From positions 10,596,001 to 10,660,000 of the forward strand of contig NC_091123.1 in the NCBI RefSeq assembly GCF_040183065.1: a stretch of 64,000 nucleotides of DNA, given 5' to 3'. The position numbers and the translations under genes were made by a program. The DNA comes from Periplaneta americana (lineage: Eukaryota; Arthropoda; Insecta; Blattodea; Blattidae). This document shows, piece after piece, positions 11,990 to 21,800 of this stretch (position 1 is the stretch's first letter; each line of letters begins with the position of its first letter). The notes beneath the pieces are model-generated. The model searched no databases. It saw only the letters and a program-made list of their open reading frames with translations, and was not told the DNA's origin.

Positions 11990-12478
11990 AGGAAAGTTGT
12001 TCTTGCCTTTCCCTTATTCTTCTTGTATTCCCCTTATCTTTATATGTCTTCCCCTTATTCTCTTCCTTGTGCTTCTTTTTTTCTCTTCATCGTTTTCTTA
12101 TTCTCCTGGCATTCACTTGTTCTCTTGTTTTCCTCTTTGTTCTTGTTTTCCTCGTATTCCCCTTGTTCTCCTAGTAATATTCCCTTTTCTCTGTGTCGCC
12201 TCCTATTGTCCCCCTTGTTCTACGCTTATCCTCTTGTTCTCCTTGTATACTCCTTGCTCTTCTTGTCTTCCTCTTCTTCTTTTTGTGTACCCCTTGTTCT
12301 GCATGTATTCCTCTTGTGCTCGTCCCATTATTCTCCTTGTTTTCTCTTATTATTTTTGTATTTTCCTTGTTCTCCTTGTCCTCACTTTATTCTCTTCGTA
12401 TTCCCTTCCTTCTTCTTGTCGTCTCCTTCTTTTTCTTGTATTCCTCTTATCCTTGTAGTCATATTGTTCTCCTAAGTC
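11990..12478. repeat. Pyrimidine-rich minisatellite, left part
   Basis: A degenerate array of units resembling CTTGTTCTCCTTGTATTCCC with a period near 15-20 bases. The same array resumes at 12896, so the intervening SINE material was inserted into it. The overlapping Ser/Phe/Leu-rich frames are by-products of the repeat. Confidence 0.8.
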
Positions 12479-12548
12479 GTCTTCGAGAGCGTAGTAGATA
12501 AAGCGTTGGCCTTCTGTACTCATGGAACTCATGGATGCGGGTTCGATA
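12478..12548 (+). mobile_element. tRNA-like SINE head
   Basis: GAGAGCGTAGTAGATAAAGC resembles a tRNA 5' half with box A, and GATGCGGGTTCGATAAATG supplies a box B. It joins directly to the 3' end of the inverted SINE that follows. Confidence 0.55.
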
Positions 12549-12750
12549 AATGTTAAATGTTATGTTTTATTTAACGACGCTCGCAACTGCAGAGGTTATA
12601 TCAGCGTCGCCGGTGTGCCGGAATTTTGTCCCGCAGGAGTTCTTTTACATGCCAGTAAATCTACTGACATGAGCCTGTCGCATTTAAGCACACTTAAATG
12701 CCATCGGCCTGGCCCGGGATCGAACCCGCAACGTTGGGCATAGAAGGCCA
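12549..12750 (-). mobile_element. tRNA-derived SINE, family 3, left arm of inverted pair
   Basis: On the minus strand box B (GGTTCGATCCCGGGCC) is followed by GCCGATGGCATTTAAGTG, GACAGGCTCATGTCAGTAGA, GAACTCCTGCGGGACAAAAT, and the 3' end GCGTCGTTAAATAAAAC. It pairs with the inverted copy at 12751-12895. Confidence 0.8.
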
Positions 12751-12895
12751 GCTGCGGGTTCGGTCCCGGCCCACGTCGATGGCGTTTAAATGTGACAGGC
12801 TCATGTCAGTAGATTTACTGGCATGTAAAAGAACTCCTGCGGGACAAAATTCCGGCACACCCGCGACGCTGATATTTAAATAAACCATAATTTTT
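12751..12895 (+). mobile_element. tRNA-derived SINE, family 3, right arm of inverted pair
   Basis: The same element in the opposite orientation, starting inside the head at box B (GCGGGTTCGGTCCCGGCCC) and ending ACGCTGATATTTAAATAAAC. It lacks the last 3' stem of the left copy. Both arms encode the same accidental peptide in opposite orientations. Confidence 0.8.
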
Positions 12896-13185
12896 TTGTT
12901 CTTCTAATGTTCTCATTTTTCTCGTATTTTCTCGTTCTACTTGTGTTCTCATTATTCCCCTTGTTCTCCCTTTATTCCTATTATTCTGCTTGTGTCCCCT
13001 TGTTATCGTCATAGTCCCATTATTCTCCTTGTATTCCCCTAGTCCTCCTTGTCTTCTTGTATTCTCTTTGTTCTCCTTGTAGCCTATTCCTTTTGTTCTC
13101 CTTATATTCCCCTCATTTGCCTTGTACTCCCTTGTTTTCATTATATTCTGCTTATTATCCTTGTATTCCCCTCATTCCCCTTCTG
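12896..13185. repeat. Pyrimidine-rich minisatellite, right part
   Basis: Continues the CTTGTTCTCCTTGTATTCCC-like array seen at 11990-12478. Confidence 0.8.
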
Positions 13186-13607
13186 TTTTAGTTTGGAGTC
13201 ATAGAAATAATAAAATTAATTTATGTGATTTCAAGCGCTGCTCATTCGGTCCTCAAATTTTGTTAATATTACTAAATCCTCTTTTTATATTGATTGTATT
13301 ATTTTATTTCTAGATTGAAAATATGCTGTAATTATATTCCGTAATATTATTATATTAATAAAGGTTTTATAATAAACAATCACATGCTAGAAGCTTATGG
13401 ACATACTGACGATACTATTTCAACTGTCATTTCTTCTCATACAGGAACAAACTCTTGAAAAAAAAATGTTCAGTCGATGGCGATTGGTTATGAAATGCAG
13501 TTCCGACTTGAAATTGACTTTTCGTCTGCGAAATTTGATGTCAGTGCTACCAATCGAAAAACGTATATGACAATGTAGAGCATTGCTGAAATTAACATGA
13601 GTTTTTA
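13186..13607. other. Unassigned AT-rich DNA
   Basis: No gene, terminal repeat or tRNA-like sequence recognised. Confidence 0.4.
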
Positions 13608-13826
13608 TATAAAGATTGGTAATATTGTGACATGAGTAATATTGCGATAGTTCTTTTTGAGAATATATTACAATTTTACTGAGGGTGAGGAAGATCGATT
13701 TTTATGTCAACGTATTAAGGGAATGTTCGTGGATAAGTTTCTGCGCAAAATCGGTCCTTCTCTCGTTCAGTAAAATTGTATTAAATTCTCAAAAACAACT
13801 ATCACAATATTACCAACCTTTACCCT
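13608..13826. mobile_element. Long-TIR MITE, empty-site copy
   Basis: The left end AAAGATTGGTAATATTGTGA is the inverse of the right end (TATTACCAACCTTTACCC). The arms extend inward over TAGTTCTTTTTGAGAA and ACAATTTTACTGA, so most of the element is foldback. A related copy at 60381-61454 has an extra 829 bp in the middle; here the corresponding site reads TATTAAGGGAATG without insertion. Confidence 0.8.
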
Positions 13827-13954
13827 ACTCATACGTGTGTAACGTACTGTAACTTTTCATTCTGAAGAGGAATTTTAAAATGCTACATTCGTTCGGTTCA
13901 CATTTCTGCACATTTAAAGGACAAATCTAAAGTTCTTTCAGTCATTTAAGATCA

Positions 13955-14703
13955 TAGTTGGAAGTAAATCCCGAAAAGACTAAGTATATGATTATGTCGC
14001 GTGATCAGAATATTGTACGAAATGTAACCATAAAAGTTGGAGATTTATCCTTCGAAGAGGTGGAAAAATTCAAATATCTTGGAGCAACAGTAACAAATAT
14101 AAATGACACTCGGGAGGAAGTTAAATGCAGAATAAATATGGGAAATGCCTGTTATTATTCGGTTGAGAAGCTTTTGTCTTCTAGTCTGCTGTCAAAAAAT
14201 CTGAAAGTCAGAATTTATAAAACAGTTATATTACCGGTTGTTCTGTATGGCTCTGAAACTTGGACTCTCACTTTGAGAGAGGAACAGAGATTGAGGGTTT
14301 TTGAGAATAAGGTTTTTAGGAAAATATTTGGGGCTAAGAGCGATGAAGTTACAGGAGAATGGGGAAAGTTACACAACGCAGAGCTGCACGCATTGCATCC
14401 TTCACCTGACGTAATTAAGAACATTAAATCCAGACGTTTGAGATGGGCAGGGCATGTAGCACGTATGGTCGAATCCAGAAATGCATATAGAATGTTAGTT
14501 GGGAGGCCAGAGGGGAAAAGACCTTTGGGGAGGCCGAGACGTAGATGGGAGGATAATATTAAAATGGATTTGAGGGAGGTGGGATATGATGATAGAGACT
14601 GGATTAATCTTGCACAGGATAGGGACCGATGGCGGGTTTATGTGAGGTTGGCAATGAACCTCCTGGTTCCTTAAAAGCCAGTAAGTAAGTAAGTAAGTAA
14701 GTA
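13955..14703 (+). mobile_element. RTE-type LINE 3' fragment, copy D (238-residue open frame)
   Basis: An uninterrupted frame 13958-14674 covers the RT-distal half of the family protein: EVNPEKTKYMIMSRDQN, EEVEKFKYLGATVTNI, NACYYSVEKLLSSSLL, KTVILPVVLYGSETWTL, the FENKVFRKIFGAK block, RLRWAGHVARM and GRPRRRWEDNIKMDLREVG. The YADD catalytic motif lies upstream in the full element and is missing, so the copy is inactive by truncation, not by mutation. It ends CCTTAAAAGCCAG(TAAG)n. The intact frame suggests a fairly recent insertion. Confidence 0.9.
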
Positions 14704-15309
14704 TATATATATAACAAATGTATAATTGTTGTTAGCTGGAGCATAACAAGAAAAAGGATGTTATTTTGTTCGCCAGTACAATTTTCTCAAATGGAGTTAC
14801 GAGGTTTTTAAAGTAAGTAAAAAATATGATACCTGTTTCGCTGACGTGGAAATGTTCTGGAGGTTTAATATTGTTGTAGTTCATTTCCATTTAATTTCAC
14901 TGCTTGTAAAGGAAGAGGTGCTCGTCAATTATAACACAGTGCAATAAAAAGGTAAGACATTTATTTTACAGTAATTGTACAGAATACAAAATCATTAAAT
15001 ATTCTCAGTATAATTTATTTAAAGTCAGTAACACCGTTGTGTAAGTTTCTTTGTTTGTTCTGGTTTTCGTAAAATCTCTAATCTTCGCTCTATTCTCTAT
15101 CAATAGTAGGGATAATATAGTATGATTTAAGACTTTACGCTGTACAGTCTTATAAAAAAGTTTTGTCGCACAGATAGTTTGTAAGTCCCAGAAAGGAGGC
15201 ACTGCGCATGATCAGAGGACGAGCGACCTGGTTTACAAGAGAACGACTAGTTCAGGTAATAAAATTAGTTTTGATGAAGAATGAGTGGAACAGGGAAAAA
15301 AATTCTCTC
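14704..15309. other. Unassigned DNA
   Basis: No gene or element recognised. Confidence 0.4.
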
Positions 15310-15388
15310 CAGCACAGGAATTTGAACTCGAGTTTTTAGCTCTACGTGCTGACGCTCTATCCACTAAGCCACACCGGATTCCCATTCC
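15310..15388 (-). mobile_element. tRNA-derived SINE head, family 4
   Basis: The minus strand reads CCGGTGTGGCTTAGTGGATA, a good box A, then GAGTTCAAATTCCTGTGCTG as box B, then GAGAGAATTTTTT. A second copy of the box B plus GAATTTTTCTCC segment forms the hairpin at 45467. Confidence 0.65.
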
Positions 15389-16585
15389 GATATCGGATTG
15401 AATCCAGAATTAGTTTTGTTTCGTTGTATGTCTGATCATACGCACTGTCTGCTTTCTGAAACTTATAAAGCATCATTGCGGCAAAACTTTTTTTTTAAGA
15501 CGGTACATCGTGGTGAAGGATATTAGGGTCTTTGCACTATGACATAGCTGTAGAGATATGCGACGTTTCTGAGCTTATTTTTCATTGAATAAGGGAATCC
15601 GCTTGTTGACTCTGTTGCTAAGAGTTACAGATATTCTCCAGAACATTGCGTGTGTCTACATGACAAAATACAAATACCATAAAATCTTTCATAAGGATAA
15701 GTACAGTTAAAATTCTAAAGAAGTTCGTATTTACATGATAAAATATTGCTACAAGTTTGAAATATTAATCCGTGTTTTAATCTACATTACTTAAAACTTG
15801 TTGAATATGAGGATCTAAGTTTGTCTTTGCTCTACTGAGAAGTTCATTGACGTTTGTTTAAAATTAGCAGTCATTTTGTTTCATAGTGTTAATCAATATT
15901 GAAACTTAAATGAGTGAAATACTGCAGCATAATGTTTAATGAAGAACACTGACTAAATGTCGCTGTCCAGTAAAATCTAGACTCTGGATACAAATTCAAA
16001 GCATTCTGTTCATTACACCATAAATTGTCTAGGACAGATATCACAAAGTGAAGCTTCCAAATTACAATGCCCCTTGCGACAGCAGATTCCTTTTCAGTGT
16101 TCCCTTATAGGAAAAATCCACTGAAATTGGTAGATCACTTTGTCGTCTTCGATATTAGGGGTCTACCCATGGTGCAAGATAAGATGTGATTCCACATTAT
16201 ACAGGGAGTTCAATTTTAAAATAGGACCCGCCATGCACAACTATAGCATACGTTGGAAATTTGTCCACAATTGATTGTCGCTTGATTACTAATTACGATG
16301 CATACTTGGCTAACCAGAAAGACAGGCTACGGCGGGAATCGGAGACACTTGATTATCATGGTCTAGTCATGGCCATCGTGACAACTAGCCTAATATAAAT
16401 ACATGTTCAAAGTCCTAAAAAAAAAAAAAAAACTCGTGTTAAACGTGCATTTATATATAAACTTGTTCAATGTTGGCCATGTCAAGACTAAGAATGTGAC
16501 GTTGGGCCATAGCCTTTCTTTCTCGTGGTGCATACATGTAAAGTGGGAGTATAATATAATATAATATTAGTACATTATGCAACGA
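15389..16585. other. Unassigned DNA
   Basis: An A-run lies near 16420 and a short (ATAAT)n tract near 16550. I see no coding or element structure that I can support. Confidence 0.4.
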
Positions 16586-16637
16586 GCCTATAATGGTAGT
16601 AATTAAGACTACGAGCGTCTTAATTACCATTATAGGC
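16586..16637. repeat. Near-perfect hairpin
   Basis: The arms GCCTATAATGGTAGTAATTA and TAATTACCATTATAGGC enclose AGACTACGAGCGTCT, giving a stem of about 21 bp. Confidence 0.85.
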
Positions 16638-16651
16638 AAGTTTCATACGAC

Positions 16652-17183
16652 ATTTTATGCTCGACCATATCTCTAACTTGAAATTATTCATAAGTATTCA
16701 TGTTATTCTTATCTGACTGGGGACGGAACTGACCTTGTGCAATATCTCGTGAATTGTGAGATGTGCGCAGACGCGAAAGTATTGATTTTTTCCGAGAAAG
16801 AAATGTCATTGACCTTGATATAATCTAGAGAGTAAAATAAATATTAATCTTGGTATAACCTTGAAATTGATTTAGACATTGAAAAACCAGATGACAAATT
16901 GAATTTATTTGAATATTACTTACAATTAACGCTAATTATTACAGTAACAGAACATAACCTTCTGCGACAGTATTGAATTTCCAGCCTCCGTGACGTTTCT
17001 CTAGCTGTCTTTCGATTGCATATCCGAGAATAATCGATACTTGCGCTTTCATATTGCTACAATGGTGTTTTCTGATTGGTGGAACACCTGAACTTTAACG
17101 AATAGGTGTACTTTAATGAGGTCCATTAGAGGGCTGCTACCAGGTGTATAATTACTACATTTCGGCATGGTTGAGCATAAAAT
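16652..17183. mobile_element. Possible short-TIR element
   Basis: ATTTTATGCTCGACCAT at the left and ATGGTTGAGCATAAAAT at the right are inverted with one mismatch in 17. (ATAAT)n tracts lie just outside the right end and some 100 bases left of the left end. No coding capacity is seen, and the boundaries are tentative. Confidence 0.5.
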
Positions 17184-17300
17184 ATAATATAATATAATAT
17201 AATATAATATAATACTACCAACAAAATAAATAGTTTATGTTATGTACTCCTGTAAGTATGTGCGGCCTTCTTCTAAATTGAACGCATTTTACTTAATTGC

Positions 17301-17545
17301 ATATCGTCCTTCTTCCTGCAATAACTCGTATGTGACATTTATCGATTTTCAGATTATTGCTCTTAAACAGTGATACAGCAAATAATAAAATCTCCTAAGT
17401 GTAATTATCTTTCTTTGTTTCGAAAATGTAAGAATTCACAGTCTCCTATGTACGGCTGCCATAGGATGAATAAATGTGTTTTTTCTTCCTACTGAAAAAT
17501 GTTATATTTTGCACATAGGAGTTATTGCAGGAACAACGACGATAT
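17301..17545. mobile_element. MITE with TIR, copy 1
   Basis: The ends ATATCGTCCTTCTTCCTGCA and its inverse (TGCAGGAACAACGACGATAT) continue inward through AACTC.TATGTG. Closely related to 27125-27383 along the whole length, including GTGATACAGCAAATAATAAA and GGATGAATAAATGTGTTTTT. Confidence 0.85.
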
Positions 17546-17852
17546 TCTTTGTGGTGCGTCATAGAATGTTATTATACGTTGCACTTGAATGACAGTGATG
17601 GTAATCCATGGGGGAGTGGTGGAATACCGATAATAGTCTGCGAAGATCTGTGTCAAACACCGTTGTTGTCCACTACAACTTCTAGGTTTACTTGTACTCA
17701 TCGGTTTTTAACTCTTGTCTCCTACTTGGAATGACAATGCTTTAGTCCTATTAAAGTTGTGAAAGTATTCTTTCTCTCATCGACTCAGTCTTAAATTCAT
17801 GCCAAGTGAAGAAATTGCTTAAATGTTTATTTAAAAAACATTTACAAATATA

Positions 17853-18744
17853 CAGGGTGATTTTTATAGAACCGAATCCAATAGATTAGTTTTAAAAAAT
17901 GGAAAAAATAACACGGATTCATTTCGAATCACTTTTAAAATCAAGAACATTTAACGTCACCGTACGCACATTACCAGAAGATGACAATAACATTTCGCCA
18001 ACAATTAAAGAAATCAAAGACAATAAAGATGACGTATTCGGTTGGAGAACGCGTGTTTATTGTGCGTTCTTATTCGATTACAGAATTTTTGCTTGAAACT
18101 CAACGACAGTTTGGAATGAAGTTTGGAGGGCAGCAATATGAAATACACAGATCTCAATTACACCAAGGGAAAGTGGGACTTATTTGGTTTAAACTTTATC
18201 GAGCCAATTTTTCCGTGACACTGTTGACACTAATGTATACAAGAACATATTCACAGAGTTTCAGTCGCAACTTGATGACTTGGAACTAACGCAAATATAT
18301 TTTCATCAAGATAAGACGATCTTCCGTACATTTGAAGTATCAATGAAAACAATATCCAGTCATTTTGAGAACGGATTGATCTTTGCTAGTCTGTGGCCAC
18401 CACGTTCACCCGATATTACCAGTCTTGATCTTTTCTTGTAATTCTATCTTAATGTTAGTGTTTTCCGTGACGGGCTTCAAACCCTGAAACCACTGGAGGA
18501 CAACATCTCTAGGGAAATCAGGAATACTGTCGCTGTGATGTTAGCTTTGTAAAAGAAAACATGAAGCACCGCGTCGAATTATGTCTAGCGGAGAACTGTG
18601 GTCACTTCCAGCACCTGATATGATGTGCATATGTTTCACATGAATGAAAGTAGGGCTTAATTCTCCTGCGAATTTTAACGTTTTGTTTCATTTTTTTGTG
18701 AATTATAGGCACATTTTTGATTCGGTTGTATAGAAATCACTCTG
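17853..18744 (+). mobile_element. Internally deleted mariner/Tc1-like transposon
   Basis: The ends CAGGGTGATTTTTATAGAAC and its imperfect inverse (...AGAAATCACTCTG) are flanked by TA on both sides, the usual target duplication of this superfamily. Coding remnants on the plus strand are an N-terminal MTYSVGERVFIVRSYS then QRQFGMKFGG in one frame, and further on a C-terminal LWPPRSPDITSLDLFL followed by a stop. The region holding the first catalytic Asp is missing and frames are broken. It starts only 140 bp past the stop codon of the minus-strand gene. Confidence 0.8.
18056..18061 (-). terminator. Candidate AATAAA poly(A) signal
   Basis: This is the nearest AATAAA hexamer I found on the minus strand downstream of the stop codon at 18885. 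It lies about 825 bp on, inside the mariner-like element. Position is the only evidence; variant signals closer to the stop were not excluded. Confidence 0.2.
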
Positions 18745-18884
18745 TATTTTGTAACGGTTCTATTGCCCATACTTTGCATTAAGGGTATAGTAACCTTAAT
18801 TTATGACTTAATCTCGTCATATCGTCTTCCCACAGTTTCGCCACAATATGAAAGTCTCAGGTCTGTCTCAAATACGTTTTCAGT

Positions 18885-21800
18885 TCACGCAGATCTCCTG
18901 GCATCGCTCGGCGTCCTTCTCCGCTTGCCACCACCATCCTCGTCGACGTAGTAATATTTTCTTTCGCCAGGATGCTTCACGATACGTCCAGTACTCCCTT
19001 TCTTTGAGTTCTTTCTAGTCTTCGGCTGAACTGTGACATCTTCGTAGTCTTCATCTGGTTCCAAACTCGTGGCAGTGTCGTCCACTTCTCTTCCTTTCTC
19101 TGTGTCTAACCTGGAATCTTCTGCTATATCCTCCTCTAGAATTTCTTCCTTTTCATTTCGGCGTGCGTTTACTTTTGTACTTGTGTCTTTGAATTTGTTT
19201 CTATGCGTATTCTTATATTTCTGTATTCTGTGCTGAGATTTTCCAGAGAGTCTGTCAAGCTCATACGCGTCTCCTTCTGTTTCAATATCTTCATCATCTT
19301 TATTTAAATCGCGCTCCTCAACGCCTTTTGTGCTTCTAATTCTCTCAGTACGTCTACCTTTTTCTTCGTTATTTCCCTTTAGGTCTTGTTGAATTTCCGA
19401 CTCGTCCTTGGGATGAAATTTTCTCGCGGATAATTGTTTATTGCTTGTATTACCATATTTCTCAGGTTTATTGTCAGAATCACTTGCAATGGAATCGTCA
19501 TTATCGTGTTTTTCCTCTGCAGGATTCCTTTGATTTTTCCTGTCAAACTTATTTCTATTATTTTTGCTTTTGTTTGACGAATTTTTATTTTTGGTACCTG
19601 AAATATTCTTAGAATCAATACTACCATTTGTTCTATCTGATTCTGTTATTCGTTTAGTATTGGAACCGGACTTTTTTCTGGAGTGACTTCGAAGCTTTGG
19701 TTCTTCTTTTAAGACTTCCTCCTGTTTCGCATTTTCTTCAGGCACATAATCGCTCTCAGTCTGTGATGTTACATCTTCTGAATCGTCAGAATAACTCGGA
19801 ATCCATTCACCGATGCCTGTCTTCTGATTCACTACGTATGTTAAAACTTTAGCACCTGTTTTCTCCTCTCTTGTCTCGTCTATTTCAATACTCGCAGGTG
19901 TTGATTGCAAAGGTCTCTGAATGTAAAAGCCTTTCACTCCATTCTTTGTTACAACCTTCGTTGGTGTTTCAGTACTGGTAGGCTCTTCGATTTTTTCAAG
20001 CTTGAATTTATTACTCTTCTGATTCTGGAATGAATTTTCCACACTTGGTTCTGACTTGTCGTGTAAGTGTTTAGACGTGTCAGAGCTGTAACTTTCCCTG
20101 CTTTCTTTATTACTTCTTGAAGGATGAGTGTAATAGTTACGAGGAAGATGATCCTCTTCGTGGAAGATGTAGTAGCCTGGTTTGGAATTCCAATTCTCCT
20201 CATCGTGGAATCTCTCTCCGCCGGGCAATCGGTTTCCTGGATATTTCAAGTGTTTTGTTTCGTAGTTGTATGACTCGAATGGTTCATAGATGTCATCCTC
20301 ATAGTCTTCTTCACTGATATCTCTTGCTACCTTTTCTCGCGATTCGTCACCTTCTTCCAGCTCGAGTGCATCTAATTCGGATTCTCTTTCCATCTCTCGT
20401 GCTAGTTCGTCTTCAGGGAAATAAGTAGTTGTGAAAATCTCTTCCTTTGTCACTCGGCGATGTTCTATGGCCTGCAGACGTCTCGGTATTGCTGTTGTAT
20501 TTTCAGGCACAGTTTTTGTGTCATTGAAGTCTGTGACTTCTGTGGTAACTGAAGTTACTGGCACTGTATTTTCAGATTTCTCTCTTCCCTTTCTTCTTGA
20601 TCTCAGTTCTTTCGTAGATGGTGTTGAGTTATTTGTTGTTGGTGGTACTTTCTCTGTGTCCTTTATCTTAATAGGAATTCTTTTTCTGCTTCTAGATGTA
20701 TTTTCTTTCACATTGGAATTTCCTGACACTTCTGTGTCTTGCTTCCTTGCATTTGATCTTGATAGATTGTTTCTTCGTCTAGGTGAAATGGTCCTCGGTG
20801 TTGTGTTTACGGCTTTTTCTGTTACTTCATCCGACTTTTCTGTTTTTGTGAGGTGACTCTCTTTTACTTTCCTGCTAGTATCATTTGCGTTTGATTCCTG
20901 CTTCAACTTCAGTTGCTTTCCTCTATTTTGCCTGGCCAGGAAAGCTGCCGATTGTGTCCTCCTTGAAGAATTTTCTTGAGTATTGCTGTTTGCGGATCTT
21001 CTTCTTGCTGAAGGTTTATCCGGAGGTTTGATGGTACTAGTAACAAGTTCAGGAACAACCTTTGAGTTTAGAATAGGAATGACACGTGCCTTTTGAAAGT
21101 TCTTTGTCGATGAAGATATTTTTGAAACTGGTTTATTCGTTTTTTCATCGTCGTCACTCTTAGGAGTTGATGGTTTTGTTGTGGACTCTGTTATGGCTGT
21201 GGTTGACGCTGTTGTGTTCTCTGTTTCCGATGTCAGTGTAGTTTCTTCTGCGTTGTATCTTGAGCTATAACTCGGATTATGGCGACTCATGAAATTTCCA
21301 AGTATTCTATTAATCTGTTCCGCACTCATTATTGTATCCGGATATTTGGATTTGAATTTACTTAAATTATCATTCAGCTTTGACGAGTCTTCCGATGTAT
21401 TGCTAGACTCTTCATTGTTTTCAAATCCTTTAGAGCTCAATTTTATCAAATGTTTCGATTTTATCACTTCCGCTTCATCTGCTATCTCATCATGAGGTGT
21501 CTCTTCATAGTCTGGATATTCATACGACGGATTTTTCTGTTTCTCCTTTTGATGATGGTCACAACCATTTTCACTTTCTTCACAAGACTTTATCGTTTTG
21601 CTTCTTGACGGTTTGGCATGAATTTTCCTGAGTTTTTTACTGTCTGTTGATTTTGAGTTGCTTTCTCTTGAGGCATACTGATTATCATTTTTATTTCTTT
21701 CACGAGATACACTGGTCTGACTCCTTCTACGGGTATCTTCTCTGCTACTCTCTTCTCTGTTGTAATATCTCGGCTCACCTCTTCTGCTGTCAGTTTCTGC

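Noticed and set aside
12023-12501. Overlapping plus-strand frames of 100-178 residues
   Set aside because: They are translations of the pyrimidine minisatellite in different frames.
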